64,000 nucleotides of DNA from Pseudomonas sp. B21-028 (GCF_024749045.1 NZ_CP087184.1:1674001-1738000), one strand, 5' to 3'. Numbered from the stretch's first letter, positions 10,746-19,962 are shown. Notes: generated from the sequence alone by a model not told the origin. Program-made: numbers and translations.

Positions 10746-12044
10746 TCAGAGCAACTGCTTCTGCTCCTCCGGAATATGACTCGCCCCCAACACCGCCGGC
10801 AGCAACCCCGAACGCAAATCCATGCCGCTGGGCTGTTGATACAGGTTCAACCCGAACTCCGGCATCACCGCCAGTAGGTAGTCGAAAATGTCCCCCTGGA
10901 TGCGCTCATAGTCGGCCCATGCGGTGGTGCGGGTAAAGCAGTAGATTTCCAGCGGGATGCCCTGGGCCGTGGTTTGCATCTGGCGGACCATGCAGGTCAT
11001 GTTCGGCTGGATTTCGGGGTGGCTCTTCAAGTAGGCGAGGGCATAGGCGCGGAAGGTGCCGAGGTTGGTCATCCGGCGACGGTTGGCCGACATCGCCGCA
11101 ATGTTGCCCTGGGCTTCGTTCCAGGCCTTGAGCTCGGCCTGCTTGCGGCTGATGTAGTCGGTCAGCAGGCGCACGTGGGTCAGGCGCTGTTCTTCCTCGT
11201 CATGCAGGAAGCGCACGCCGCTGGCGTCGATGAACAGGCTGCGCTTGATCCGCCGTCCACCGGATTGCTGCATGCCGCGCCAGTTCTTGAACGATTCGGA
11301 CATCAACCGCCAGGTGGGAATCGAGACGATGGTCTTGTCGAAATTCTGCACCTTGACCGTGTGCAGCGTGATGTCCACCACGTCACCGTCGGCGCCGACC
11401 TGGGGCATTTCGATCCAGTCGCCGACTCGCAACATGTCGTTGCTGGTCAGTTGCACGCTGGCGACGAACGACAGCAGAGTGTCCTTGTACACCAACAGGA
11501 TCACCGCCGACATCGCGCCCAGGCCCGACAGCAGCAACAACGGCGAACGGTCGATCAAGGTCGCGACGATGATAATTGCGCTGAATACGTACAGCACCAT
11601 TTTCGTCAGTTGTACATAGCCCTTGATCGAGCGGGTCCGGGCATGTTCGGTGCGGGCATAGACATCCAGCAGCGCGTTGAGCAGGGCGCTGAGGGTCAGC
11701 ATCATGAACAGGACGGTGAAGGCCGTAGCGACATTGCCGAGGAACACCTGGCTGGTCTTGCCGAGCCCGGGCACCAGGGGCAGGCCGAACTGGATGAGCA
11801 GCGAAGGTGTCATCTGCGCCAGGCGATGGAAGACTTTGTTGTGGCGCAGGTCGCTGACCCAATGCAGGGCCGGCTGGCGACCGAGCAGCTTGGCGCCGTG
11901 CAGGATCAGATAACGTGCCACGCGTCCGAGCACCAGGGCGATGGTCAGCAGCAACACCAGAGCGAGGCCGGTATGCAGGAGCGGGTGCTGGTCGAGGGCT
12001 CCCCAGAAGTCTTGGATGTTGAGCCAGAGCTGTTTGATGTCCAT
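10746..12044 (-). CDS. Mechanosensitive channel, MscS family (YbdG-like)
   Basis: This 432-residue protein has five N-terminal membrane spans followed by the MscS core: the pore-lining span (SGLGAMSAVILLVYKDTLL) and the beta domain (GDWIEMPQVGADGDVVDITL). The later segment IPTWRLMSESFKNWRG then a GRRIKRSLFIDASG stretch is characteristic of the YbdG branch, which responds to small osmotic downshifts. It is convergent with the YcaC-like gene and divergent from the DEAD-box helicase. Confidence 0.88.
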   Translation of the reverse strand: MDIKQLWLNIQDFWGALDQHPLLHTGLALVLLLTIALVLGRVARYLILHGAKLLGRQPALHWVSDLRHNKVFHRLAQMTPSLLIQFGLPLVPGLGKTSQVFLGNVATAFTVLFMMLTLSALLNALLDVYARTEHARTRSIKGYVQLTKMVLYVFSAIIIVATLIDRSPLLLLSGLGAMSAVILLVYKDTLLSFVASVQLTSNDMLRVGDWIEMPQVGADGDVVDITLHTVKVQNFDKTIVSIPTWRLMSESFKNWRGMQQSGGRRIKRSLFIDASGVRFLHDEEEQRLTHVRLLTDYISRKQAELKAWNEAQGNIAAMSANRRRMTNLGTFRAYALAYLKSHPEIQPNMTCMVRQMQTTAQGIPLEIYCFTRTTAWADYERIQGDIFDYLLAVMPEFGLNLYQQPSGMDLRSGLLPAVLGASHIPEEQKQLL

Positions 12045-12237
12045 GGGCGAAACGGGTCTTCTATTGAAATGCGACGGGAGGATTAGAGCATTTAAGCCTG
12101 TCGAAGTGACCTTCGATGGCGAGTCGGCCGTGAAAAAAGCCGCTGATTGTCGCCGTTTGCATAAAGAAACTCGGCCTTCGCGCTCGAAACCGTTACCCTA
12201 TGCAGCTGTTTTTTTGCATTTCTTCGAGGTAGCACCC

Positions 12238-13584
12238 GTGTTTTCCGAATTCGCCCTGCACGAACGCCTGCTCAAAGCCGTGGCCGAGCTTAAATTTGTC
12301 GAGCCAACGCCAGTGCAGGCAGCGGCCATTCCGCTCGCGCTCCAGGGGCGTGACCTGCGGGTGACGGCGCAGACCGGCAGCGGCAAGACCGCCGCGTTCG
12401 TGTTGCCGATCCTCAACCGCCTGATCGGTCCGGCCAAGGTCCGTGTCAGCATCAAGACCCTGATCCTGCTGCCAACCCGTGAACTGGCCCAGCAGACCTT
12501 GAAGGAAGTGGAGCGCTTCTCGCAGTTCACTTTCATCAAGTCCGGCCTGATCACCGGCGGCGAAGACTTCAAGGTCCAGGCCGCCATGCTGCGCAAGGTG
12601 CCGGACATCCTCATCGGTACGCCAGGGCGGATGATCGAGCAATTGAACGCCGGCAACCTCGATCTGAAGGAAGTCGAAGTGCTGGTGCTGGACGAAGCCG
12701 ACCGCATGCTCGACATGGGCTTTGCCGAAGACGTGCAACGCCTGGTGGACGAATGCGCCAACCGCCAGCAGACCATGTTGTTCTCCGCCACCACTGGCGG
12801 CTCGGGCCTGCGGGAGATGGTCGCCAAGGTGCTGAACAACCCGGAGCACTTGCAGCTCAACGCGGTCAGCCAACTGAACTCCACGACTCGTCAGCAGATC
12901 ATCACGGCGGATCACAACGTTCACAAAGAACAGATTGTGAACTGGCTGCTGGCCAACGAAACCTACGAAAAAGCCATCGTGTTCACCAACACCCGCGCCA
13001 TGGCCGACCGCATCTATGGCCGCCTGGTGGCACAGGAATACAAGGCGTTCGTGCTGCACGGCGAGAAGGACCAGAAAGATCGCAAGCTGGCGATCGACCG
13101 TCTCAAGCAGGGGGGCGTGAAGATCCTCGTGGCCACCGACGTCGCCGCGCGCGGCCTGGACGTGGACGGCCTGGACATGGTTATCAACTTCGACATGCCT
13201 CGCAGCGGTGACGAATACGTGCATCGCATCGGCCGTACCGGTCGTGCCGGCAACGATGGCCTGGCGATCTCGCTGATCTGCCACGGCGATTGGAACCTGA
13301 TGTCGAGCATCGAGCGCTACCTCAAGCAGAGCTTCGAGCGCCGCACCATCAAGGAAGTCAAAGGCACCTACGGCGGGCCGAAAAAGGTCAAGGCCTCGGG
13401 CAAGGCCGTGGGCGTGAAGAAGAAAAAGGTCGACGCCAAGGGCGACAAGAAGAAAACCGCCGCCAAGGCCCCGACCAAGCGCAAGACCGCCAACCGCCCG
13501 AAGGCCGACGCCCCGGCACTGGTCAGCAAGGACGGCATGGCCCCGCTCAAGCGTCGCAAGCCGCCAGCGCCGGCGTCTGAGTGA
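12238..13584 (+). CDS. DEAD-box ATP-dependent RNA helicase
   Basis: The 448-residue protein starts at GTG 12238 (reads VFSEFALHERLL), with GAGG about 9 nt upstream; the open frame extends upstream but is not protein-like. Motifs in order are the Q motif (PTPVQAAAIP), Walker A AQTGSGKT, PTRELA, TPGR, DEAD (VLDEADRMLDMGF), SAT, and HRIGRTGRAG. A lysine-rich tail of about 90 residues (KVKASGKAVGVKKKKVDAKG) is likely RNA-binding. It resembles SrmB/RhlE-type helicases acting in ribosome assembly or RNA decay. A terminator follows. Confidence 0.9.
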   Translation: MFSEFALHERLLKAVAELKFVEPTPVQAAAIPLALQGRDLRVTAQTGSGKTAAFVLPILNRLIGPAKVRVSIKTLILLPTRELAQQTLKEVERFSQFTFIKSGLITGGEDFKVQAAMLRKVPDILIGTPGRMIEQLNAGNLDLKEVEVLVLDEADRMLDMGFAEDVQRLVDECANRQQTMLFSATTGGSGLREMVAKVLNNPEHLQLNAVSQLNSTTRQQIITADHNVHKEQIVNWLLANETYEKAIVFTNTRAMADRIYGRLVAQEYKAFVLHGEKDQKDRKLAIDRLKQGGVKILVATDVAARGLDVDGLDMVINFDMPRSGDEYVHRIGRTGRAGNDGLAISLICHGDWNLMSSIERYLKQSFERRTIKEVKGTYGGPKKVKASGKAVGVKKKKVDAKGDKKKTAAKAPTKRKTANRPKADAPALVSKDGMAPLKRRKPPAPASE

Positions 13585-13604
13585 GTCGCCTGTAGCGCAG
13601 CATG

Positions 13605-13634
13605 AAAAAACCGGACCTTGGGTCCGGTTTTTTT
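13605..13634 (+). terminator. Rho-independent terminator after the DEAD-box helicase
   Basis: AAAACCGGACC and GGTCCGGTTTT form a near-perfect hairpin with a TTG loop, flanked by A and T runs, 20 nt after the stop. The flanking runs mean that it can work in both directions. Confidence 0.92.
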
Positions 13635-13663
13635 ATGCGCATTCCACTCATCTACACAAACTC

Positions 13664-13786
13664 TGTGGCGAGGGGATTTATCCCCGTTGGGGTGCGAAGC
13701 GCCCCTAAAACCAGCCGACCTGATATGTCAGGCAGACAGTAATGGGGCTGCTTCGCACCCCAACGGGGATAAATCCCCTCGCCACA
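13664..13786. repeat. Dispersed inverted-repeat element, copy 3
   Basis: TGTGGCGAGGGGATTTATCC at the left is mirrored by GGATAAATCCCCTCGCCACA at the right, with inner arms GTTGGGGTGCGAAGC and GCTTCGCACCCCAAC. The matched GGGGTGC/GCACCCC change in both arms (other copies have GGGCTGC/GCAGCCC) is a compensatory pair that keeps the stem. Confidence 0.92.
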
Positions 13787-13808
13787 AAAGCGGAGCCATG
13801 CATCGCCT

Positions 13809-14084
13809 CTATTCAGCCTTCTTCCCGGCATCCTTCAGTTCCTCCAGACGCTTATCAATCAACTGGCACTTGTCCGGCACGTCCTTGCTGGCTGTCTCCA
13901 GATCCATGGCCTGCAACTCGTCATTCATCTCCTTGGCCTTGGCCGGGTTCTGTTGGGTGAGCTTGGTGACTTCCTGAGCGAGCTGTTCGCGTTTGGCGGT
14001 GGCTTCTTCCGGGGTGCAAGTGGCCCAGGCGGGCAGGGCACAGGTGAGCGTGGCGGCGAGGGTGAATGTGAGGAGGGTTTTCAT
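13809..14084 (-). CDS. Small periplasmic helical protein of unknown function
   Basis: The product has 91 residues with a signal peptide (MKTLLTFTLAATLTCALPAWA, split here near residue 21) and a mature part that is almost entirely charged helix (EEATAKREQLAQEVTKLTQQ). Two cysteines in the mature part (residues ATC and DKC) could pair. No domain is recognised; such short Pseudomonas proteins are conserved but uncharacterised. The gene stands alone, divergent from the TpsB gene. Confidence 0.75.
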   Translation of the reverse strand: MKTLLTFTLAATLTCALPAWATCTPEEATAKREQLAQEVTKLTQQNPAKAKEMNDELQAMDLETASKDVPDKCQLIDKRLEELKDAGKKAE

Positions 14085-14299
14085 GGTGTGGGCCTCGTAT
14101 TCCTTGTTGGGCAGGTAATGGGTTGAGGCTTGGTGCGGGTGGAAAGTTCACCAGCGTGAATCGAGTACGCCCTATGGGTTTTTCGATAGGTGGTTTATGA
14201 AACTTTCATGGCTGGGGGTTTAGGTAATTGACGCCAAAATGATGGCTCTCTAATATCGCGCCACTATTTTGATGTCACTTTCGTATCGAGGGATCGAAC

Positions 14300-16006
14300 A
14301 TGTTCTCACCCGCCCGTTGGGCGAGGTTGTGCCTGGCTTTGCTGTGCCTGTCTCCGCTCACCCTGGCTCACGCCGCCCCGACTCCCGGTGAAACCGACCT
14401 GATCCGCGAGCGCCAGAACCGTTTGCTCGAAGAGCAGCGCCGCCGTCTGGAGGAGCTCAAGGATCTCCCCGGTAAGGAAGCGAAACCGACCCAGCCGAGC
14501 GAGCCGGCCGATACCCGTTGCTTCCCTATCAAGGCCATCGAACTCAAGGGCGCCGACAGCCTTTCCGCCAGCGAGCGCGAGCGGCTGCTCCAGCCCTACA
14601 TCGGCCAATGCCTGGGTGTGCCCCAGCTCAATGAACTGCTCAAAGTCATCACCGACCACTACATCGAAAAAGGCCTGGTCACCAGCCGTGCCTACTTGCC
14701 GCAGCAGGATCTGTCCGCTGGTCACCTGCAAGTACTGGTGGTCGAGGGCCGGCTCGAAGGCTTGAAAGGCGCCGAGAACAGCCACCTGTCGGAGCGTGAA
14801 TTGGCGATGTCGTTTCCCGGCAAGACCGGCGAGCTGGTCAACCTGCGGGAAATCGAGCAGATGGTGGACCAGCTCAATCGCCTGCCGTCGAACCAGGCGC
14901 AGATGGAGCTGACCCCCGGCCAGAACGTCGGCGGCAGTGAAGTGCTGGTCAAAAATACCCCGCAGAAGCCCTGGCGTGCCGGGCTGTCGCGCAGCAACGA
15001 CGGCCAGCGCAGCACCGGCGAGCAGCAGTGGGGCACCCGCTTCGAGTGGGACAGCCCGCTGGGCTTGGCCGATCAGTTGATGCTGCGCGGCGGTCATGAC
15101 GCGATGAGCGATCACCAGCACACCTCGCGAAACGCCATGCTCTATTACAACCTGCCGTTTGGCTGGTGGAATGTCAGTTACACCTACAGCCAGAGCGAGT
15201 ACCGCTCGCAGATCGCGGCCAACGGTTTCAACTTCAAGCAGAGCGGCGACAGTCAGAACCATCAGTTGCTGGTCGAGCGCGTCATCCATCGCGACGCCTT
15301 GAGCAAGACCTCCCTCAACACCGGTCTGGCCTACCTGCGCAGCAACAACTTCATCGAAGACAGCAAACTGGCCCTGAGCAGCAATCGCCTGAGCGAAGCG
15401 CAGTTCGGTATCAACCACGGTCGGCGGATCGGCGGTGCCTTCGTCAACCTGGACCTGGGCATGCAACAAGGTATCGGCGCTTTCGATGCCCAGGCCAACC
15501 ACAACCCAGCCCCCGGCCAGGCTGACGCCCGCTATCGCAAATACACCGCCACGGCCAGCTACCTGCAACCGTTCCAGCTGTGGGGCGAGTCCTTCAGCTT
15601 CAGCAGCCTGATGACCGGCCAGCACAGCGAAGACGTGCTGTTCAGCCCGCAGCGCATGAGCCTGGGCGGGGAGTCTTCGATTCGTGGCTACAAAGACCAG
15701 TCCTTGGCTGGCGACAACGGTGGGTACTGGCGCAACGACCTGCGCTGGAGCCGTCCGGTGACCCTGGAATGGTTGCGTCCGATATTTGCCGAATACGGCA
15801 CCAGCCTGGGCTATGACCAGGGCGTCATCAGCGGGACCCGCTACAACGGCGATCAGCACGGGCGCATGTCGAGCAACTCGGTGGAGCTGTTCGCCCGCGG
15901 CGAGCACCTCACCACCAGCGTCACCTTTGCTCACTCCCTGGAACGCCCGGATGCCCTGACCGAACGTGAAGCGCCGATCTATTTCCGCGTGGATGTATCC
16001 ATTTAA
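14300..16006 (+). CDS. Two-partner secretion outer-membrane transporter (TpsB, ShlB/FhaC/HecB family)
   Basis: This 568-residue Omp85-superfamily protein has a signal peptide (cleaved after LTLAHA, about residue 26), a charged periplasmic helix, POTRA domains (CFPIKAIELKG to about residue 210) and a 16-strand beta-barrel. The barrel shows the conserved RGY/GGESSIRGYKDQSL loop. It should export one specific TpsA filamentous haemagglutinin or haemolysin and recognise its TPS domain. No intact tpsA follows; only a short TPS-domain remnant lies at 16030-16137, so the transporter is an orphan. A GAGGG ribosome site precedes the ATG. Confidence 0.9.
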   Translation: MFSPARWARLCLALLCLSPLTLAHAAPTPGETDLIRERQNRLLEEQRRRLEELKDLPGKEAKPTQPSEPADTRCFPIKAIELKGADSLSASERERLLQPYIGQCLGVPQLNELLKVITDHYIEKGLVTSRAYLPQQDLSAGHLQVLVVEGRLEGLKGAENSHLSERELAMSFPGKTGELVNLREIEQMVDQLNRLPSNQAQMELTPGQNVGGSEVLVKNTPQKPWRAGLSRSNDGQRSTGEQQWGTRFEWDSPLGLADQLMLRGGHDAMSDHQHTSRNAMLYYNLPFGWWNVSYTYSQSEYRSQIAANGFNFKQSGDSQNHQLLVERVIHRDALSKTSLNTGLAYLRSNNFIEDSKLALSSNRLSEAQFGINHGRRIGGAFVNLDLGMQQGIGAFDAQANHNPAPGQADARYRKYTATASYLQPFQLWGESFSFSSLMTGQHSEDVLFSPQRMSLGGESSIRGYKDQSLAGDNGGYWRNDLRWSRPVTLEWLRPIFAEYGTSLGYDQGVISGTRYNGDQHGRMSSNSVELFARGEHLTTSVTFAHSLERPDALTEREAPIYFRVDVSI

Positions 16007-16029
16007 TTCTGTTGCAACGAGACCTGATC

Positions 16030-16137
16030 ATGGACGACCGCTTCGAAATCATCACCCGCAGCGCCAAGATCAACGCCGAGATCCAGGCGAAAAACCTCCC
16101 TCGCCACGGGGAGCTTTGCTCGACTGGCGGTAGGTGA
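16030..16137 (+). pseudogene. Remnant of a TpsA haemagglutinin TPS domain
   Basis: A 35-codon frame starts 23 nt after tpsB. Its first 23 residues, MDDRFEIITRSAKINAEIQA plus KNL, look like the internal TPS-domain segment of filamentous haemagglutinins (pattern xxFxxITRxAxxNAxIxAxxL, normally followed by VVTGRNDV-like sequence). Here the match stops abruptly and the frame ends at TGA 16135-16137. No signal peptide and no downstream adhesin exist, so both ends of tpsA have been lost. The family match is from memory of the domain. Confidence 0.6.
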
Positions 16138-16147
16138 GCGCCCAGCA

Positions 16148-16879
16148 TCAACCGTGGCAGCAGCTATGAGCCTTCGCATCCTCGTACTTATCATGATGCC
16201 GCACCCAATCCATGATCTCGTCCTCATTACGCCCCTTGGGCGCCAGGTCGAGGTATTGGTAGGTGCCGACCAGCATGTCCAGACCCCGCGCGTAGGTTGA
16301 GTAGGTGTGAAAGATTTCGCCGGCTTCGTTGCGATAGAAGACGCTCAGGCCTGGGAGTTCGCCTTCGGCGGTGTCGGTTTTTTCGTAGTTGTAGGTGGCC
16401 GTTCCGGCGGCGGTGTCTTCGGCTTTGAAGCTGACACCGAAGTCGTAGTTGAAGTCGCAACCGTTTGAGGAGACCCAGTCGAAGGCCCAGCCCATGCGGC
16501 GTTTGAACGGCTGGAATTCGGCGAACGGCGCGCGGGAGACGGCGACCACCGCCACATCGTGGTGGGCCAGGTGTTGGTTGGCGCCGTCGATGTGGTCGGA
16601 GAGGAAGGAGCAGCCTTGGCAGCCTTCTGTCCAGCCAGGGCCGAACATGAAGTGGTAGACGATCAGTTGGCTGCGGCCGCCGAACAGGTCGGCCAGGCTG
16701 AGTTCGCCGTTAGGTCCCTGGAAGCGGTAGGGTTTGTCGATTTTTACCCAGGGCAGGGCGCGGCGTTCGGCGCTGAGTTTGTCCCGTTCGCGGGTGAAGG
16801 CTTTTTCGTGGGCCAGGTGTTGTTGGCGGGCCTTGAGCCATTCTTCCCGCGAGACGACTGGATGATTCTCTACGTTCAT
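16148..16879 (-). CDS. DUF899 family thioredoxin-like protein
   Basis: The 243-residue protein shows the DUF899 pattern: PVVSREEWLKARQQHLAHEK at the start, then ERRALPWVKIDKPY, LIVYHFMFGPGWTEGCQGCS with a CxxC pair, and FDWVSSNGCDFNYDFGVSF. The fold is thioredoxin-like. The biological role is not established. It begins at an ATG with AGGAGA upstream and is cytoplasmic (no signal). Its end lies 10 nt from the TpsA remnant on the opposite strand, so the deletion that removed tpsA may have reached this border. Confidence 0.85.
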   Translation of the reverse strand: MNVENHPVVSREEWLKARQQHLAHEKAFTRERDKLSAERRALPWVKIDKPYRFQGPNGELSLADLFGGRSQLIVYHFMFGPGWTEGCQGCSFLSDHIDGANQHLAHHDVAVVAVSRAPFAEFQPFKRRMGWAFDWVSSNGCDFNYDFGVSFKAEDTAAGTATYNYEKTDTAEGELPGLSVFYRNEAGEIFHTYSTYARGLDMLVGTYQYLDLAPKGRNEDEIMDWVRHHDKYEDAKAHSCCHG

Positions 16880-17053
16880 GGTGATTTCTCCTGGAGGCAG
16901 GGCGTTTCAACAAGTGGTCGTTTGGCCCTGGATGAATTCGACAGACCGTTGGTCGGTTGGCGCGACGGTCCGCCTGGAAGCCTGGCTGAACGGTGGCGTG
17001 GCGCCTCGGTCACACCCTAAGTAGACATCTCACTCTTTGGAGGATGGACCAGG

Positions 17054-17446
17054 ATGACGACTTATAACTGGGACTTGATCGAACGGTTGTTGCACGAAGT
17101 GCAGAACGGCGCCGGCCACAGTTTTACTCCTCGGCCTTATGCGGAGCAGTACGCGGCGGCGAAAGCGGCCGCAGGCGAGGAGATAGAGAACCTCGATCAT
17201 CTGAAAGCGGTCGCCGGGGAGTACGAGAAGTTGCTGCTGGAACGTGGCTTCATTGAGCCTCGGCCGGAGGAAGAGGGCGGCAATGGCGAGAATTTCGTGC
17301 TGACGGTGCGGGGGTCGCGTTTGTTGAGCCTGATCGACAGTAGCATTCCTGGTAATGATCATCCGCGCCAGGTGCTGGATGAGCAGGAGGATGCGCTGGA
17401 CGAGTTTACCTTTGATGATCTGGCTTCGAAGGCGCAGATTGCCTGA
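17054..17446 (+). CDS. Small conserved protein, possible regulator
   Basis: The 130-residue acidic product begins TTYNWDLIERLLHEVQNGAG and has a central winged-helix-like segment (LKAVAGEYEKLLLERGFIEP) followed by GENFVLTVRGSRLLSLID. The layout recalls DUF2513-type and other small DNA-binding proteins, and similar Pseudomonas genes are often labelled transcriptional regulators; I cannot confirm DNA binding. GGAGG stands upstream of the start. A REP pair follows the stop. Confidence 0.7.
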   Translation: MTTYNWDLIERLLHEVQNGAGHSFTPRPYAEQYAAAKAAAGEEIENLDHLKAVAGEYEKLLLERGFIEPRPEEEGGNGENFVLTVRGSRLLSLIDSSIPGNDHPRQVLDEQEDALDEFTFDDLASKAQIA

Positions 17447-17463
17447 GGGCTGTACACAACACT

Positions 17464-17555
17464 TGTGGGAGCGAGCCTGCTCGCGATAGCGGTGTGTCAG
17501 TCGCCATGTACGCGGGATGACACTCCGCTATCGCGAGCAGGCTCGCTCCCACAGG
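17464..17555. repeat. REP-like inverted pair (REPIN)
   Basis: TGTGGGAGCGAGCCTGCTCG continuing CGATAGCGG is mirrored by CCGCTATCGCGAGCAGGCTC continuing GCTCCCACA. It lies in the convergent gap before the DUF6279 lipoprotein gene. Confidence 0.92.
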
Positions 17556-17586
17556 GGTTCTTCAGTGTTTTTGAGAACGTGTCCGT

Positions 17587-18453
17587 TCAGCTTTTTGCGC
17601 CTTTCAGGCACTTCAAATCACTGAAATCCTTCTTCACCCCGTCGATCTTCTTCAGCAGCCGTTCGCGCTGGGGCGGGGTGCTGTCGGCCATCAGGTCTAC
17701 CAGCAGGCTGCGGGCCTGGGCTTCGGTGTTGTTGTAGGCCTCGCGGTAGGCCGGGGTCCAGAGGCTTTCGCGGTTGACCAGCAATTGCTCGATGCGTCTT
17801 GGAAAGTCAGGGTCGTGGCGCTGGGCCACGGCGGCGCTGAACTGGTTTTGCCAGTGGGCGCGATTGGCGATCCATTGCTGGTTCTGGTCGCCCAGGGCGG
17901 TGGACCAGGCCACCACGCGCTGGCGTTGGGCGATGTTGAGGGGGCCGAGCCAGTCGTTCAGGCGTTTTTCCATGCGCTCGCTGCGTTCCTTGATCTGCTG
18001 TTGCAGTGACGGCTTGAGGTATTCCTGCTGGCGCTTGCGCTGGTCCTTGATGAACGCGGCGTCCATGTCGGCGACTTGTTCGTCGTTCAGGCCTTGCAGC
18101 AATTCGATGGCTGACGGCGTAATTTCCCGAGCGGTTTCGGCGATGGCGGCCTTGGCTTCCCGGGTGCGCTGTTGCAGGGCTTCGTCGGTCACCTGACCGG
18201 TCTGGACCATGGTCTTCAAGCGGTCCAGCCAATCGAGGTAACCGGGCAGTTGCGTGGTGCAGTGCCAGCTCAGGTGCTCCTCGAGGCGTTCGTTGAACCA
18301 GTCCTTTTGCTCGCCGTTGATCTCCAGATAGTCGTTGAGGGTCCAGGGGATGATCAGGTCGAGGTTGCGGTAGGCCAGGCCGATGCGGCTGCAGGCCGTG
18401 AGCAACAGCAGCAGGGCGATAAACGTGACGGTGCGTGTAAACCAGCGCGACAT
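17587..18453 (-). CDS. DUF6279 family lipoprotein
   Basis: The protein has 288 residues. The lipobox LLLLLTAC places lipidated Cys at residue 21. The mature chain is helical with many Trp/Arg and the pattern RNLDLIIPWTLNDYLEINGE, then WHCTTQLPGYLDWL, typical of the DUF6279 family. Its function is unknown; envelope location is certain from the signal. It is followed on the same strand, upstream, by the TorF-like porin gene 63 nt away, but an independent ribosome site AAGGA precedes the ATG. Confidence 0.85.
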   Translation of the reverse strand: MSRWFTRTVTFIALLLLLTACSRIGLAYRNLDLIIPWTLNDYLEINGEQKDWFNERLEEHLSWHCTTQLPGYLDWLDRLKTMVQTGQVTDEALQQRTREAKAAIAETAREITPSAIELLQGLNDEQVADMDAAFIKDQRKRQQEYLKPSLQQQIKERSERMEKRLNDWLGPLNIAQRQRVVAWSTALGDQNQQWIANRAHWQNQFSAAVAQRHDPDFPRRIEQLLVNRESLWTPAYREAYNNTEAQARSLLVDLMADSTPPQRERLLKKIDGVKKDFSDLKCLKGAKS

Positions 18454-18516
18454 GAGCGAGTCCTTGCGAAGCCATCGATGACTTGTTTGAGCATGGCAGG
18501 CGCGCGGCAGTTCAGC

Positions 18517-19233
18517 CTAGTAAAACGGATGGGCCATCTTCAGGGTCAACAGGCCGTCGCATTCGCTGTTGTGGCCGGAGTAGGCCGAACAACTGCTACC
18601 GCTGAGGCTGGAGTCGCTGTAGATCAGGTCCAGATCGATGCCGCGCCACGGACGGGAAATTTTCAACGACCAGTCGCTGAAACTGCCTACATAGCCGTTC
18701 TCGACCGAAACCGGCGTGTTGAGCTGATGGGTGGTGTACTTGGCGCTGACGCCGATGCCGAACGGCACGTTACCGCCCAGGTCAGTGAAGAGGGTGCTGT
18801 TCTGTTTGTCCGGGTCGTTGCTCAGGGCTGCGCCGAAACGGCTGCCGAGCACGGTCAGGCCACCATAGAGTTCCTGGCTGTCGAGGGTGTCGAGGGTGGG
18901 GTAGCTGTAGTGGATCAGGCCGACTTCGTAGCCCAGGGTTTGGTCGAAGGGGTGTTTGAAACCCATGTAGGAATCCACCTCGAGGTCGGCGGATGAGGTC
19001 AGACCGGCGCTGGGTGACCATTGCCCAAAGTACCAGCCGCTGTCATGGCTCAAGTCCAGTCCACCGTGAAATGAGCCGGTGCTCGCAGGCGTGACGAGGC
19101 CTTGGGCCATGCTGCGGCTGGGGCTGGTGCCGAGCTTGAGGTCGAAGTCGCCGAGTTCGCGCTGGAAAATCTGTCCGTGGGCAGATGGACAGGCCAACAG
19201 GCTGATGGTCAGCAGGGCAATGGGGTTACGCAT
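18517..19233 (-). CDS. TorF-family putative outer-membrane porin
   Basis: The protein has 238 residues with a signal peptide (cleaved near AHG-QIF, about residue 21). The mature part is made of alternating amphipathic strands typical of the Gcw_chp/TorF family, including YMGFKHPFDQTLGYEVGLIH and GFSDWSLKISRPWRGIDLDL-like strands, and ends in aromatic HPFY, as outer-membrane beta-barrels do. Substrate is unknown. GGAG precedes the start codon. Confidence 0.8.
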   Translation of the reverse strand: MRNPIALLTISLLACPSAHGQIFQRELGDFDLKLGTSPSRSMAQGLVTPASTGSFHGGLDLSHDSGWYFGQWSPSAGLTSSADLEVDSYMGFKHPFDQTLGYEVGLIHYSYPTLDTLDSQELYGGLTVLGSRFGAALSNDPDKQNSTLFTDLGGNVPFGIGVSAKYTTHQLNTPVSVENGYVGSFSDWSLKISRPWRGIDLDLIYSDSSLSGSSCSAYSGHNSECDGLLTLKMAHPFY

Positions 19234-19433
19234 GCTTCACTCCGTGAATAGCGAGGAGCAGGACAAGCTGGAACACTTGAGCTAGAACACTTGAGCTAGA
19301 GAGGTGCAAGCATACCCACGAATACCCGGCGGTGTAGGCCGTTCGTCGATTTCTGCAAGTGGGATGTGGCGGGGGAGGTTCCAGTCCAAGCGCTTCGAAG
19401 CTCAAAGCGCTTTGGGACCAGGTGATGCGGGGA

Positions 19434-19622
19434 TTACTTCTTGCCCAGGCTGATCTGCTTGGACGGGCCGAATGTCTGGCCGCTGACGCCTTTGGCGATT
19501 TGCTGGATTTCACCGCCGGACTTGAGGAACGCAGCGATCTGGTCGTTGATCGATTCGCTGGTTTCAACGGCTGGAGCTGGCTTTGCTTTGCTGTTGGATG
19601 CTTTTACACGCATGGCGGCCAT
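19434..19622 (-). CDS. Small basic protein of unknown function
   Basis: The product has 62 residues, starting MAAMRVKASNSKAKPAP, with a helix (SINDQIAAFLKSGGEIQQIA) and a basic GPSKQISLGKK tail. It has no signal or membrane span. Coding bias is normal for the genome. The start could instead be the second Met. No family is recognised. Confidence 0.6.
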   Translation of the reverse strand: MAAMRVKASNSKAKPAPAVETSESINDQIAAFLKSGGEIQQIAKGVSGQTFGPSKQISLGKK

Positions 19623-19962
19623 TAACCTGTCGATAATTAATTGGGCCAGGCATCGTACAGGAAATACATGACCCTTGCTTGGCTGATATCCCGCTGATTG
19701 ATCTGGATGAGACTGGACAGTTGGTTGATTTAAGCCGCAATCAATGCCCTAAGCCACTGTTTTAAATAACAACCGAGAGCGAAATATAACGTCGGGCGGC
19801 CTGTGCGAATCGGTCGCACGGAGCCTCGCCTGCCTGACGAATGGCCGCTCTACGGAGAAAAACGCTGGCAAATCCATGGCTGGGACGGGCGCTTTCCTGT
19901 CGGTCACGAATCACACCGCAAAACCGGGTAGAATGCCGCCCACGCAATGAGGGTATTCGGAA
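19623..19962. other. Intergenic region, 340 nt, divergent promoters
   Basis: This gap separates the divergent small basic protein gene and the cvfB-like gene. It is more AT-rich near 19700-19790. I see no convincing open frame, terminator hairpin or repeat element; it presumably carries both promoters. Confidence 0.5.

Noticed and set aside
11941..12237. N-terminal extension of the DEAD-box helicase upstream of 12238
   Set aside because: The extra codons overlap the divergent MscS gene start and do not resemble helicase sequence; the Q-motif region begins just after GTG 12238, which has a ribosome site.
14306..15934. A 542-codon minus-strand frame opposite tpsB
   Set aside because: The plus frame encodes a recognisable TpsB with signal peptide and barrel motifs; the opposite frame is low-complexity Gln/Val/Ala sequence without features.
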